The notes: generated from the letters alone by a model not told the origin. 64,000 bases of DNA from Methanosarcina barkeri str. Wiesmoor (GCF_000969985.1 NZ_CP009526.1:744001-808000); one strand, 5' to 3'. Shown: positions 54,003 to 61,510, counted from the first letter of the stretch. Translations and numbers: made by a program.

Positions 54003-54374
54003 TTAGTGGCTGTATTGAGAATCGAGTACAGGTAAAGTGTGTTCTTCGTCGTTTAGTTCGCCTTTTTTGACTTCTTCAGCCCACCATCTCGGGTTTAAGA
54101 ATTTATCGACTACATCATCTACAACTTGATCAAGTCCTTCTCGTACAGAAGCAACACAGTTTTCAAGTGCATTATCTTCTTTTATTCTCTCAAGTGCTTC
54201 ATGCAGGTCCGAAAGAGCCTCTCCTAGCCTTTCAATCTCTTCATCGCTCAAAGATTCATTTTCTATTCTCAATAATGCTTGTCTTTCAAGTAAGTCCTGA
54301 ATAATCTCGACAAGAGCTACAACAAGGCCCAATAATCCTTTCTTTAAATTGTCTTCATCAATTGTGATCGTCAT
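54003..54374 (-). CDS. gvpK: gas vesicle protein GvpK
   Basis: 123 residues of the GvpK family: the N-terminal helix IDEDNLKKGLLGLVVALVEII, then QDLLERQALLRIENESLSDEEIERLG, the conserved core, and a C-terminal helix. GvpK is an essential minor gas-vesicle protein of uncertain mechanism. The gene begins inside gvpH (overlap 54358-54374) and is followed by its own truncated copy. Confidence 0.92.
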   Translation of the reverse strand: MTITIDEDNLKKGLLGLVVALVEIIQDLLERQALLRIENESLSDEEIERLGEALSDLHEALERIKEDNALENCVASVREGLDQVVDDVVDKFLNPRWWAEEVKKGELNDEEHTLPVLDSQYSH

Positions 54375-55047
54375 TGTTTTCCCTTTTTATCTTAAGCTGA
54401 AGTACCCCGTTTTTGTAGCTTTTCTCTTCGATAGATCCCGATTTACACGGCAACGATATTTTCTTACTATAGACACCGGCAGAAATATACAGAGTATCGC
54501 CTTGAATTTCTATGTTTATGTCTTTCTCTTCTACATCAGGAATTTGGGCTATTACATAAACAAAATCCTGTTTTTCAAATACATCAAAAATCGGTCCAGT
54601 TGGCTCTGGAGCTTCTACTGTTACGTTTTTTATATCTCTTGAAACTCTGCCTGTAATTTTAGAAGAGTCATTTCTGGAAGACATAGGTCTTATGGACAGT
54701 CCATAGCTCACTACTGGCTTGCTGCTCCAGCCAGTTTCGAGCCTGTGCTTTATTTCCATATCTGTTTCAGCAATTCTCTGTCTGAATTCTGGGGAACTAT
54801 TTTCAAGAATCTTTACGATTTTCCCGAAGCCTGGAATTGATCCCACGATATCTCCTACAAAGCTGGGATGTTCGTTATCTGTAGCTTTGTTCTCTTTTTC
54901 TCCAAGCTTCTGTTCAAGTTCTTTAATTCTATTCCCCAGATCCTGGATTTTAGTTTCCAGGTCTTCAGCTTTCATATCACTTTTTGTTTCCTTCTCATCG
55001 TTATTTGTTTCCTTCTCACCGTTGTCCTTTTTATCACCATTACACAT
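54358..55047 (-). CDS. gvpH: Hsp20-like gas vesicle protein GvpH
   Basis: 229 residues. A charged N-terminus and a coiled coil (about 27-52, KIQDLGNRIKELEQKL) precede a middle GvpH-like segment (PSFVGDIVGSIPGFGKIV) and a C-terminal alpha-crystallin/Hsp20 domain (about 150-225: DVFEKQDFVYVIAQIPDV, then NIEIQGDTLYISAG, ending GVLQLKIKR). GvpH is a chaperone-like factor that keeps GvpA or GvpM soluble. GGGAGAG about 10 nt upstream supports the ATG. The 3' end overlaps gvpK by 17 bases. Confidence 0.88.
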   Translation of the reverse strand: MCNGDKKDNGEKETNNDEKETKSDMKAEDLETKIQDLGNRIKELEQKLGEKENKATDNEHPSFVGDIVGSIPGFGKIVKILENSSPEFRQRIAETDMEIKHRLETGWSSKPVVSYGLSIRPMSSRNDSSKITGRVSRDIKNVTVEAPEPTGPIFDVFEKQDFVYVIAQIPDVEEKDINIEIQGDTLYISAGVYSKKISLPCKSGSIEEKSYKNGVLQLKIKRENNDDHN

Positions 55048-55129
55048 TGATAGATCTCTCCCAGTTACTCGAATTATAATTCTTTAAGGAAAGTGAGCTG
55101 TATAAAACACTAAACTGGCAGCAATGTCT

Positions 55130-55546
55130 CTACTGTTGATTTTCTTCCTCAAGTGTGGAGTTTCTGTCTTGATCAATCTCGATGTAACTTGCAGGGATTA
55201 TTGCCCGTTTTTTCTTAGAAAGTGGACTTGTCCATCCGCAAATTGGGCATCCTTTCTCGATTAAAAGCTTCTCCTCCCTTCGATTTCCACATTCCGGACA
55301 GTAAGCATAGGCTTCGTGTACTTTCTCCCATGCCGGGGTATCAATATTTGTTCCCGAAGGGAACTCGAGACCATATTTTGCTGCAGTTTCAAAGGATGCC
55401 AGAGTAGCTGTAATTTTAACTCCAAGAAGCTCAGTTCCCGCGATAGATACTGAAATATCAGCGTTCAGTACAAGTCCTTTATCCAGAATCCTATCTATTA
55501 CATCCGCAAGTCCGCCGGTTTCCCTGACAACACTTCCGTTGCTCAT
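55130..55546 (-). CDS. gvpJ: GvpJ-type GvpA paralogue with C-terminal zinc ribbon
   Basis: 138 residues from the ATG at 55546, 7 nt after GGAGGA; a longer frame to 55576 lacks a site. Residues 8-65 are GvpA-like: LADVIDRILDKGLVLNADISVSIAGTELLGVKI. From about 80 comes YCPECGNRREEKLLIEKGCPICGW, two CxxC knuckles of a zinc ribbon, then a basic KKKR stretch. GvpJ normally is GvpA-like plus a short tail and is needed for nucleation; the ribbon is an unusual addition that may bind protein or nucleic acid. It sits between the short GvpH-like ORF and gvpH. Confidence 0.82.
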   Translation of the reverse strand: MSNGSVVRETGGLADVIDRILDKGLVLNADISVSIAGTELLGVKITATLASFETAAKYGLEFPSGTNIDTPAWEKVHEAYAYCPECGNRREEKLLIEKGCPICGWTSPLSKKKRAIIPASYIEIDQDRNSTLEEENQQ

Positions 55547-55576
55547 ATTCTTCCTCCATTCATAGTATTTCCTCAA

Positions 55577-55841
55577 TTGATTATCTCAGGGACTTTTTTA
55601 TATCTCCAGGATTTACGCAGTTGAACTGAGAAATCAGTAGCATTAAATCTTTGACTGTTTTAATTTTTAATTAAAACTACAACCTTTTTATCATAATTGA
55701 TTTTGTATTTCAAGGGTGTAAGTCCTATACTGAGTATCAGTTCCACTACAGCTGGTCGTCATCAATCAAAAGTCTCGAAGATATTGAAGGATCTTTATTT
55801 TTTATAGATCGTAATCATTTAACCGAAGGCAAACGAAACGC
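55577..55841. other. gap inside the gas-vesicle locus
   Basis: No intact gene in 265 bases. On the minus strand a short piece, PSISSRLLIDDDQL, looks protein-like between stops, so it may be decayed coding sequence from the neighbouring GvpH-like ORF. This is weak. Confidence 0.3.
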
Positions 55842-56150
55842 TTATTTTCTTTTTTTTAAGTGGCGTGTTACAGGGCTCTTGATCAAAAGTTTAGGGTAAA
55901 GTTTTAGAGTGCGGAAGTCACTGGGTTTTGTATCAATCGTGATATTGTAACTATACTCAGCTTTCGAGCTAAAAGGCCCATTAGTTTTGCCTGATCCGGA
56001 TTTTTGATTAATTTTTTGATTATCCATTTCCTCAAGTAGTTTTAGAAAATTGTATAATCCGGAAGGTTTTTCTTCGGCTTTTATCGATTTTGAATTCTCT
56101 TTTTCTTTTCCATGCGATAGTTTATCAGGACAAGATGTCGGTTCTGACAT
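55842..56150 (-). CDS. short GvpH-like protein, possibly truncated
   Basis: About 102 residues from the ATG at 56150, which lies within the end of gvpG (overlap 56125-56150); a frame to 56180 is possible. The part SGLYNFLKLLEEMDNQ followed by AEYSYNITID recalls the N-terminal half of GvpH/Hsp20-type proteins of other gas-vesicle clusters. The C-terminal Hsp20 domain is missing: the frame ends in KSPVTRHLKKRK next to an eight-A run where one base change would let it run on about ten codons. It could be a broken GvpH or a distinct GvpI-like basic protein. Confidence 0.5.
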   Translation of the reverse strand: MSEPTSCPDKLSHGKEKENSKSIKAEEKPSGLYNFLKLLEEMDNQKINQKSGSGKTNGPFSSKAEYSYNITIDTKPSDFRTLKLYPKLLIKSPVTRHLKKRK

Positions 56151-56406
56151 TGAGATTCGTCTCCAGAACTCTTTCTGCAAATTTTAGTTGTCTCATAAGA
56201 TCGGTTTTCCTTTCATCATATTCTTCTTTTGAGAGCTCGTCAAACTCGTAGAGCATTTGGTTTTCTTTGATCTTGTTTTTAATTTTATCAACATTGTACA
56301 ATTCTTTATAAGCAAAGTCCTTTATTATTTCAATGTTTGAAATAAGATCGAGTCCAGGGATTTCAATTCCTAACATCCTTAAAAAAAGATCATCAAAGAA
56401 AAACAT
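56125..56406 (-). CDS. gvpG: gas vesicle protein GvpG
   Basis: 93 residues, right size for GvpG. The diagnostic opening MFFFDDLFLRMLGIEIPGLD matches the family, followed by IIKDFAYKELYNVDKIK and long charged helices. GvpG is a small helical assembly protein usually encoded directly after gvpF, as here: its ATG shares one base with the gvpF stop (TAATG at 56406). Translational coupling is likely. Confidence 0.92.
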   Translation of the reverse strand: MFFFDDLFLRMLGIEIPGLDLISNIEIIKDFAYKELYNVDKIKNKIKENQMLYEFDELSKEEYDERKTDLMRQLKFAERVLETNLNVRTDILS

Positions 56407-57065
56407 TACCTGAAACCACCCTTTTTATTAGATAAAATATGTATATCTACAAAGTTATAGGGAGGCCAGGGCCCACTATATTGAAATTTATACTCAGGAT
56501 ATTTTAGTTTAAGCTTTTCAACTTCATCTGAAAAATCCTGAATTTTTTCCTTATCTACAAGATAGGAAGTATTCATCAAAAGACGGGAACTGAAAAGGTT
56601 AAGGTCCTTCAAATGAGAAGCGATTTCCCCAAGCCTTTCGATTGATTCGGCCTTACATTGTTCCATTTTTTGATTGTCTATTTTAGTGTCTTTTGGCAAA
56701 AGAATTTTTATCCCGAGTTCAACTTTATTATCCACGATTGTAATGGCTTTTTTAATAGCTTTTTTTCCGGCCCGCATGGATACTTCGATCAATTTCTTGT
56801 TTTTAAAAACCATTCCATACGCTACCGGAATAATACTACATTGTTTCATTACTTCATTGACAACATTTTGATGAACATTTATTTCCTCTTCATTATCAAT
56901 CTCGTATTTTTTGAAGGGTTCATTGCTCACGACAGGACAAAAATCATTGCAAGCCAGTGTGAATACCTCATGTCCTTGAAAACCTATATTACCAAAATTT
57001 ATAGCTTCCTCTGGGGATTTGATTATGCAATAGACATATTTACTATTTTCAGGAGCTGTCTTCAT
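56406..57065 (-). CDS. gvpF: gas vesicle protein GvpF
   Basis: 219 residues, the usual length of GvpF. KYVYCIIKSPEE starts the ferredoxin-like N-terminal domain; SIIPVAYGMVFKNKK is the conserved middle; FQYSGPWPPYNFVDI the C-terminal motif shared with GvpL at 53015. GvpF is a minor shell protein or assembly factor that contacts GvpA. AGGGAG 5-6 nt before the ATG is a good ribosome site. The start lies inside a possible small broken ORF (57049-57205). Confidence 0.92.
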   Translation of the reverse strand: MKTAPENSKYVYCIIKSPEEAINFGNIGFQGHEVFTLACNDFCPVVSNEPFKKYEIDNEEEINVHQNVVNEVMKQCSIIPVAYGMVFKNKKLIEVSMRAGKKAIKKAITIVDNKVELGIKILLPKDTKIDNQKMEQCKAESIERLGEIASHLKDLNLFSSRLLMNTSYLVDKEKIQDFSDEVEKLKLKYPEYKFQYSGPWPPYNFVDIHILSNKKGGFR

Positions 57066-57205
57066 CGAATCTCCCTTCCAGATCTTCTAGAGCAATTTTC
57101 AAATATTTATTCAAAACTTTGTTTTCTATACGTATCAGAATTCAGTTTATAGCAAGCTCTAAGTACGTCGAAATCTCTTTTAACTGCGTTAAGGATTTCA
57201 CCCAT
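57049..57205 (-). pseudogene. small frame-interrupted ORF before gvpF
   Basis: On the minus strand ATG at 57205 opens MGEILNAVKRDFDVLRACYK and continues to SDTYRKQ, with stop at 57107. One base further the frame reads NKVLNKYLKIALEDLEGRFDE and ends at 57049, 17 bases inside gvpF. Removing one base near 57120 would join them into a charged helical protein of about 51 residues, coupled to gvpF. No family recognised. It may be a dead small gene, a sequencing error, or chance. Confidence 0.35.
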
Positions 57206-57451
57206 ACACGAAATTGCTTACAATAACACAAGCATCGCCTACCCACATCTTTTTTGGTTACCTTGTAGCATATTCATTATTCAGGTTTAATGGCAATCAT
57301 TGCAATTCATTTGTACTTGGTAAGGTACACTATGTCTAAACATCGTTATTTATGCTAATTTATAAGAAAGATATCGGAAAATTTATACAAATATACTTAA
57401 ATTTTATATATGGTAATTATTAATCAATGGTAGATCTACTAAATTCTACTT
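57206..57451. other. gap between gvpO and gvpF
   Basis: AT-rich, no gene seen. Minus-strand TTTATATA-like sequences near 57390-57415 (complement of AATTTTATATATGG) could be a promoter for gvpF and later genes. Confidence 0.35.
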
Positions 57452-57751
57452 TTAGTTATCATCTTGTGTAAACATGTCAGATCTGCGCCGCATCCCTATT
57501 TTATTATAATCTATTATGTCCATATTTGAGTTAAGTTTCATTTCATAAATGCTCAGTATATCCTGTGAGTCGGGAATTGATTTTCGTTCAAGGACCTCAA
57601 CAAGGAGTTTAAGTATACCATCCTCTCTGGACATACTTACAACCCCCTCAGCTTTCTTTCTAGTGATACCTTCTATCATTAATGTTGCTTTATTAAGATC
57701 TTCAATTAGTGAACTTATTTTAATTCCATCTTCCTTTACATTAGCGTTCAT
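57452..57751 (-). CDS. gvpO: gas vesicle protein GvpO
   Basis: About 99 residues from the ATG at 57751, preceded by AAGGAGAGG; an upstream ATG at 57796 adds 15 residues and overlaps the stop of the small frame at 57787-57976. Family features: an N-terminal helix, the conserved centre EGVVSMSREDGILKLLVEVLERKSIPD, and LSIYEMKLNSNMDIIDYNKI, the strand region typical of GvpO, ending in basic residues (GMRRRSD). GvpO is essential for gas vesicles in haloarchaea and encoded after gvpN, as here. Confidence 0.88.
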   Translation of the reverse strand: MNANVKEDGIKISSLIEDLNKATLMIEGITRKKAEGVVSMSREDGILKLLVEVLERKSIPDSQDILSIYEMKLNSNMDIIDYNKIGMRRRSDMFTQDDN

Positions 57752-57786
57752 TTCCTCTCCTTTATCTCTAATTTTTTTTCCCCTGT

Positions 57787-57976
57787 TTACTTCCATACCA
57801 ATTCTCCCATACTTTTTCTGAGTCTTTTGTCCCTGAATTCAGGATGTGCCTGTATTTTTCTAAGCCTCCGGCTCTTGATTTTTAAGTATGCCTCTTTTAT
57901 TTCGTCGAATACCCGTTAGCTTACTGCGGATGCGCCAGCACAGTTTTGATTGTTCCTGCAAGTGTTTTGAAAACAT
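57787..57976 (-). pseudogene. small basic ORF between gvpN and gvpO with one frameshift
   Basis: ATG at 57976 follows the gvpN stop (TAAATG) and reads MFSKHLQEQSKLCWRIRSKL. One base over, the frame continues VFDEIKEAYLKIKSRRLRKI, then QAHPEFRDKRLRK and ends at a TAA (57787-57789) overlapping the upstream gvpO ATG (57796). Dropping one G from the GGG near 57914 would give a single 62-residue, strongly basic helical protein that links gvpN and gvpO without gaps. I do not recognise it. The fit to both neighbours makes it likely to be, or have been, a real gene. Confidence 0.45.
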
Positions 57977-59290
57977 TTATGCAAGTTCTGAAACTGCTTT
58001 ATCTACGAGCTTCTCTGTCTTAATCACCGATGCCGAATCTTGCTTCTTATTATTACTCTCTGGGGCTGCTTTGCTTACAGTTTTTTCTGCCTTGACTACT
58101 GGTGTTGGATCTTGCTTCTTATTAATCGCAGGAGCTTTTTTACTTACAGTTTTTTCTGTCTTGACTACCGGTGCTGGATCTCGCTTCTTATTACTCTCCG
58201 GGGTCGTTTTATCTACGGGTTTCTCGGTCTTATGTATTTCAGCTTTGGAATTCTCTTTTTCAGAATTAAGTTCTAAAATAACTTCATTTACAAGCTTCTC
58301 TTTCTTAAGAAGTTCCGCATTGGAACTTGTTTTTGTTGCAATAACATCGACAAACAATTGATCAAAATAATCTTTTGTATTGCCGTTCAGTTTTTTCATA
58401 GCTTTTCCAACCATAATACCAGACCTGATTCCAGGTTTCTGGATATCATCAGTCTGATCCCTTATCTTCCTGATAACAGATACGATTTTTTCAGTCTCTT
58501 TCTCAGACAGACCTGTATGCTCTTTTACTATCTGAGCCTCGGTTTCAAAGCTATAATAGTCCATGTATATACCCACCATTCGATCCAGTAAAGCATCCTG
58601 AGGAACATGAACTCCTGCATATTCAATTGAATTACTTGTCAGAATTGCCCTGAAATCTGGATGCACTTTTATGTATTTTTCCCCACCAAACCTGGCTGGT
58701 AATTCAAGGATTCCTTCCTCAAAAACCGAAAGTAAAACATTGTTTGCAATTGGTTTTGCTCTGGAAAACTCATTATATATGAGGGTATATCCGTACTTAC
58801 ATGCAATAGCCAGAGGATTATCAATCCATTCGGGCTTTATAATATCCGAGCTTTTAAAAACGTTATGAATATAATTATCTCTTATCGATTCCTGCTTGAT
58901 TTGAGCATATCCACCTATGAGATCCTTTGTTGTAAGTGACTCATCCCCGTTAATCCATATAACAGGGCGTCCGAGTTCTTTTGCAATATGTACGGCAAGG
59001 CTTGTTTTTCCACAGCCTGTAGGGCCAATTAAATGCACGGGATATCCAACTTTTATCCACAATTTTATTCTTTCACTTAATTTCTGGATTTCAGTATTAT
59101 TTATAAAATATTCCATTTCAGGAACAAGATACTTTTTTTCTTCAGAGCAGTTTTTCAAATCTACACTGGATGAAAGTGGTTCCTTTATAGGTTTCAGATC
59201 CTCATTGTTTGATTCCTGTTTTGTCTCCTCCAAGGTTTTGTGAATAGGTTTACCCCTTACTACTCTCTGGTGCGTTGCTTTATATTTCAT
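57977..59290 (-). CDS. gvpN: gas vesicle AAA+ ATPase GvpN, extended
   Basis: 437 residues against about 300-350 in relatives. Walker A GPTGCGKT is at 89-96; VIWINGDESLTTKDLIGG follows; Walker B-like TLIYNEFSRAKP and the sensor LTSNSIEYAG identify a MoxR/GvpN-type AAA+ protein. GvpN is needed for gas vesicles to reach full size. Residues about 350-437 are a lineage-specific tail of four 21-24 residue repeats (PVVKTEKTVSKKAPAINKKQ is one). A minus-strand TATA-like GATATAAAAC at 59331-59340 would serve as its promoter. Confidence 0.92.
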   Translation of the reverse strand: MKYKATHQRVVRGKPIHKTLEETKQESNNEDLKPIKEPLSSSVDLKNCSEEKKYLVPEMEYFINNTEIQKLSERIKLWIKVGYPVHLIGPTGCGKTSLAVHIAKELGRPVIWINGDESLTTKDLIGGYAQIKQESIRDNYIHNVFKSSDIIKPEWIDNPLAIACKYGYTLIYNEFSRAKPIANNVLLSVFEEGILELPARFGGEKYIKVHPDFRAILTSNSIEYAGVHVPQDALLDRMVGIYMDYYSFETEAQIVKEHTGLSEKETEKIVSVIRKIRDQTDDIQKPGIRSGIMVGKAMKKLNGNTKDYFDQLFVDVIATKTSSNAELLKKEKLVNEVILELNSEKENSKAEIHKTEKPVDKTTPESNKKRDPAPVVKTEKTVSKKAPAINKKQDPTPVVKAEKTVSKAAPESNNKKQDSASVIKTEKLVDKAVSELA

Positions 59291-59963
59291 TTTTCTTTCC
59301 TCTTTTTTGTAATTACAGTCATCAATATTTGTTTTATATCGGGTTACTACCTTGTGTTTTGAGGCAAAAACACAGTTTTTAAAACTAATAAATCTAATAT
59401 TGTGGAAGTGTAGTCGAATAATCTGTATTATAATGAATATAAAATTTCAAAAGACTGTTTCTCCATTGTTTCTTACGGACAATCTTCCATCAACGGTCAT
59501 CTCTTACTCGTACAGTTTTTTATTACCCGTACAAAAAGCAAAGAGCCACAGATCTTTTGAAAATTGTCTTCGGTTAAGACGTAAAGTGCCAGAGGGGCGA
59601 TTTGTCTCCTCTTTAAATTGGGTGTAAAACAGTAAACTGTATATGTGGAAATGTAAGTAAGAAAGTGAAAGTCCTAGAGTAATAACACAAGTAAAAAAGT
59701 GATATAACTTTTTTACAGTGTAATGGAAATATCCTTATTTTCAGAATGCTTACCACCAAATCTAAAGAGTATATTTTAATTTGATTGTTTACTTTGGAAT
59801 TGACAAGTTCCTTTAGGAACTATTACAAAATCATGGTCTGGATGATGAACTCCAAAATCTTAAAATATGCTTTAGGTAGAGCTATTGAATATGTTATTTG
59901 GCGTGGATCCTAACCGAATACAAATGGATTTCTTGTATTTTTTAAATTATTTGCATCCTAAAG
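59291..59963. other. intergenic region before gvpN
   Basis: About 670 bases, no supportable gene on either strand. The end near gvpN contains a candidate TATA box. Plus-strand short frames at 59830-59900 look weakly protein-like but have no start or context. Confidence 0.4.
59331..59340 (-). promoter_or_regulatory. possible box A promoter of gvpN and following genes
   Basis: GATATAAAAC on the minus strand lies about 40-50 bases before the gvpN ATG, the right distance for a short leader. By-eye match only; if real, the accessory genes have a promoter apart from gvpA. Confidence 0.35.
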
Positions 59964-60275
59964 TTATCCATAGAATTCTTTGGTATAAAGTTCGATTTCA
60001 TTCTGGAGTCCTTTTATCTCGGATTCCAAATTATGAACTTCATCTCTCATCCAGTTTGATTTCTGCTCAAAAATTTTAATTTCTTCATCGATTTCTTTCT
60101 TGATCTCTGTAACTCCAGTTTGAATCTGTACGACTCCAGTTTGGAACTGAATGGCTTCTTCCTTACATTCCGATTGAAGTTGCATTACTGAAGAATTAAT
60201 CTTTGAGACTGCATCTCTTTGTTCCAGTGCCTTAGTACTTATATCCTTATTTAGATCCGCAACGCTCTTGTGCAT
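59964..60275 (-). CDS. coiled-coil protein in the gvpC position
   Basis: 103 residues, wholly alpha-helical with heptad spacing and no membrane part. Internal repetition is visible: AIQFQTGVVQIQTGVTEIKKEID, with QTGV twice seven residues apart, then MRDEVHNLESEIKGLQNEIEL. The gene lies between the gvpA copies and gvpN, the position of gvpC in haloarchaea and cyanobacteria. GvpC is a repetitive helical protein that binds the outside of the shell and stiffens it, so this is a candidate functional equivalent; there is no clear sequence similarity to known GvpC by eye. The start ATG at 60275 has AAAGGAG 5-8 nt upstream. Confidence 0.6.
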   Translation of the reverse strand: MHKSVADLNKDISTKALEQRDAVSKINSSVMQLQSECKEEAIQFQTGVVQIQTGVTEIKKEIDEEIKIFEQKSNWMRDEVHNLESEIKGLQNEIELYTKEFYG

Positions 60276-60631
60276 GTTTTCGACTCCTTTTTTTATACAT
60301 ATCGGTTTCTGGCTTATTTTTGAAAAAATACAGAAATGCTTTTATTATGTATGATTTATACATACTATTGGGCCAGTTCCAAAATCTAGTGATTTTTAAT
60401 TTTGTGTTCATCACTAGACTTTGGAACTGAGTTGTAATATTCCATGTGTTTTATGAACAAACTGTATCAAAATCGCATTTAATTTTATTATTGGAATAAA
60501 GCATTCTACTACAAGGTTAATTTATAAATAAAATTTAGAGTAATTTTTTTCTGAGTTTAATGTTAACAATGCTCATTATCCAACTCTCGAAATAGGTCGA
60601 TTTTTGATACAATCTTTTCATTTTTTAGAAA
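60276..60631. other. gap between gvpA copies and the coiled-coil gene
   Basis: 356 bases, AT-rich, no gene. It holds the strong inverted repeat at 60374-60429. Confidence 0.7.
60374..60429 (-). terminator. strong hairpin downstream of the gvpA array
   Basis: The arms CAGTTCCAAAATCTAGTGA (60374-60392) and TCACTAGACTTTGGAACTG (60411-60429) are complementary at 18 of 19 positions around an 18-nt loop. It lies 200 bases after the last gvpA and 100 before the next gene. It could terminate or stabilise the gvpA message, giving far more GvpA than downstream proteins; alternatively it is a small inverted-repeat element. Confidence 0.6.
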
Positions 60632-60862
60632 TTATGCTGCAATTGCTGGTTTTTCCTCTCTTGCAGCAATTTCGATTTTTGTAATCTCTTCTGCATAGTG
60701 CAGGAATGTATCAACAGATGCGACAACAACTCTTGCTTCAATGGCCAGTATTTCAATGCCAACAAGCGAGACTCTTGCCCATGTGTCAACCACTATGCCT
60801 TTGTCGAGAATTCTGTCAAGCACTTCTGCTAGACTGGAACTGTCTGGACTCTGTGAAACCAT
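60632..60862 (-). CDS. gvpA: major gas vesicle protein GvpA, copy 3
   Basis: 76 residues, the standard Gvp[42 protein letters not shown] and YAEEI follow in order, the amphipathic beta-hairpin core and flanking helices of the shell subunit. The protein is identical in all three copies; this DNA copy differs at a few silent sites (for example GGTTTC for GGTATC at codons 2-3). The leader GTGATATAA before its ATG is a weaker ribosome site than that of copy 1. Confidence 0.96.
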   Translation of the reverse strand: MVSQSPDSSSLAEVLDRILDKGIVVDTWARVSLVGIEILAIEARVVVASVDTFLHYAEEITKIEIAAREEKPAIAA

Positions 60863-60895
60863 TTATATCACGTTCAGTTTTTATTTTTTTAGAAA

Positions 60896-61126
60896 TTATG
60901 CTGCAATTGCTGGTTTTTCCTCTCTTGCAGCAATTTCGATTTTTGTAATCTCTTCTGCATAGTGCAGGAATGTATCAACAGATGCGACAACAACTCTTGC
61001 TTCAATGGCCAGTATTTCAATGCCAACAAGCGAGACTCTTGCCCATGTGTCAACCACTATGCCTTTGTCGAGAATTCTGTCAAGCACTTCTGCTAGACTT
61101 GAACTGTCTGGACTCTGTGATACCAT
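60896..61126 (-). CDS. gvpA: major gas vesicle protein GvpA, copy 2
   Basis: 76 residues, same protein as copies 1 and 3. The ATG at 61126 is chosen so the protein matches the others; the frame is open three codons further. It starts 33 bases after copy 1 ends and stops 33 bases before copy 3, so the three form a perfect 264-bp tandem array. GTGGT lies 5 nt upstream. Confidence 0.96.
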   Translation of the reverse strand: MVSQSPDSSSLAEVLDRILDKGIVVDTWARVSLVGIEILAIEARVVVASVDTFLHYAEEITKIEIAAREEKPAIAA

Positions 61127-61159
61127 TTTTACCACTTTCAGTTTTTATTTTTTTAGAAA

Positions 61160-61390
61160 TTATGCTGCAATTGCTGGTTTTTCCTCTCTTGCAGCAATTT
61201 CGATTTTTGTAATCTCTTCTGCATAGTGCAGGAATGTGTCAACAGATGCGACAACAACTCTTGCTTCAATGGCCAGTATTTCAATGCCAACAAGCGAGAC
61301 TCTTGCCCATGTGTCAACCACTATGCCTTTGTCAAGAATTCTGTCAAGCACTTCTGCTAGACTTGAACTGTCTGGACTCTGTGATACCAT
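61160..61390 (-). CDS. gvpA: major gas vesicle protein GvpA, copy 1
   Basis: 76 residues, first in transcription order. GGTGAG six bases before the ATG is the best ribosome site of the three. GvpA polymerises into the ribbed, gas-permeable, protein-only shell. Upstream minus-strand TATA-like sequences at 61501-61510 and 61614-61628 are candidate promoters; both are followed by AGAGG, a shared TATAAAGAGG pattern. The three copies would raise the dose of this most abundant protein. Confidence 0.96.
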   Translation of the reverse strand: MVSQSPDSSSLAEVLDRILDKGIVVDTWARVSLVGIEILAIEARVVVASVDTFLHYAEEITKIEIAAREEKPAIAA

Positions 61391-61500
61391 TATTTACTCA
61401 CCATCCATAATCTAATTTTTATACATTTGTGAGTTAGAGCGAAGATTTCATCTCTGATGGAATCGACATATTTCGGCATTACTTGTATCTAAAATTGCCT

Positions 61501-61510
61501 CTTTATATCT
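61501..61510 (-). promoter_or_regulatory. candidate box A of gvpA, proximal
   Basis: AGATATAAAG on the minus strand, about 115 bases before the gvpA start. Confidence 0.35.

Larger units (their letters stand above)
60632..61390 (-). repeat. 264-bp tandem triplication of gvpA
   Basis: The period is exactly 264 bp (starts at 61390, 61126, 60862) including the 33-base spacers. The copies differ at only a few bases, all silent within the genes, which means recent duplication or ongoing gene conversion. Confidence 0.95.
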
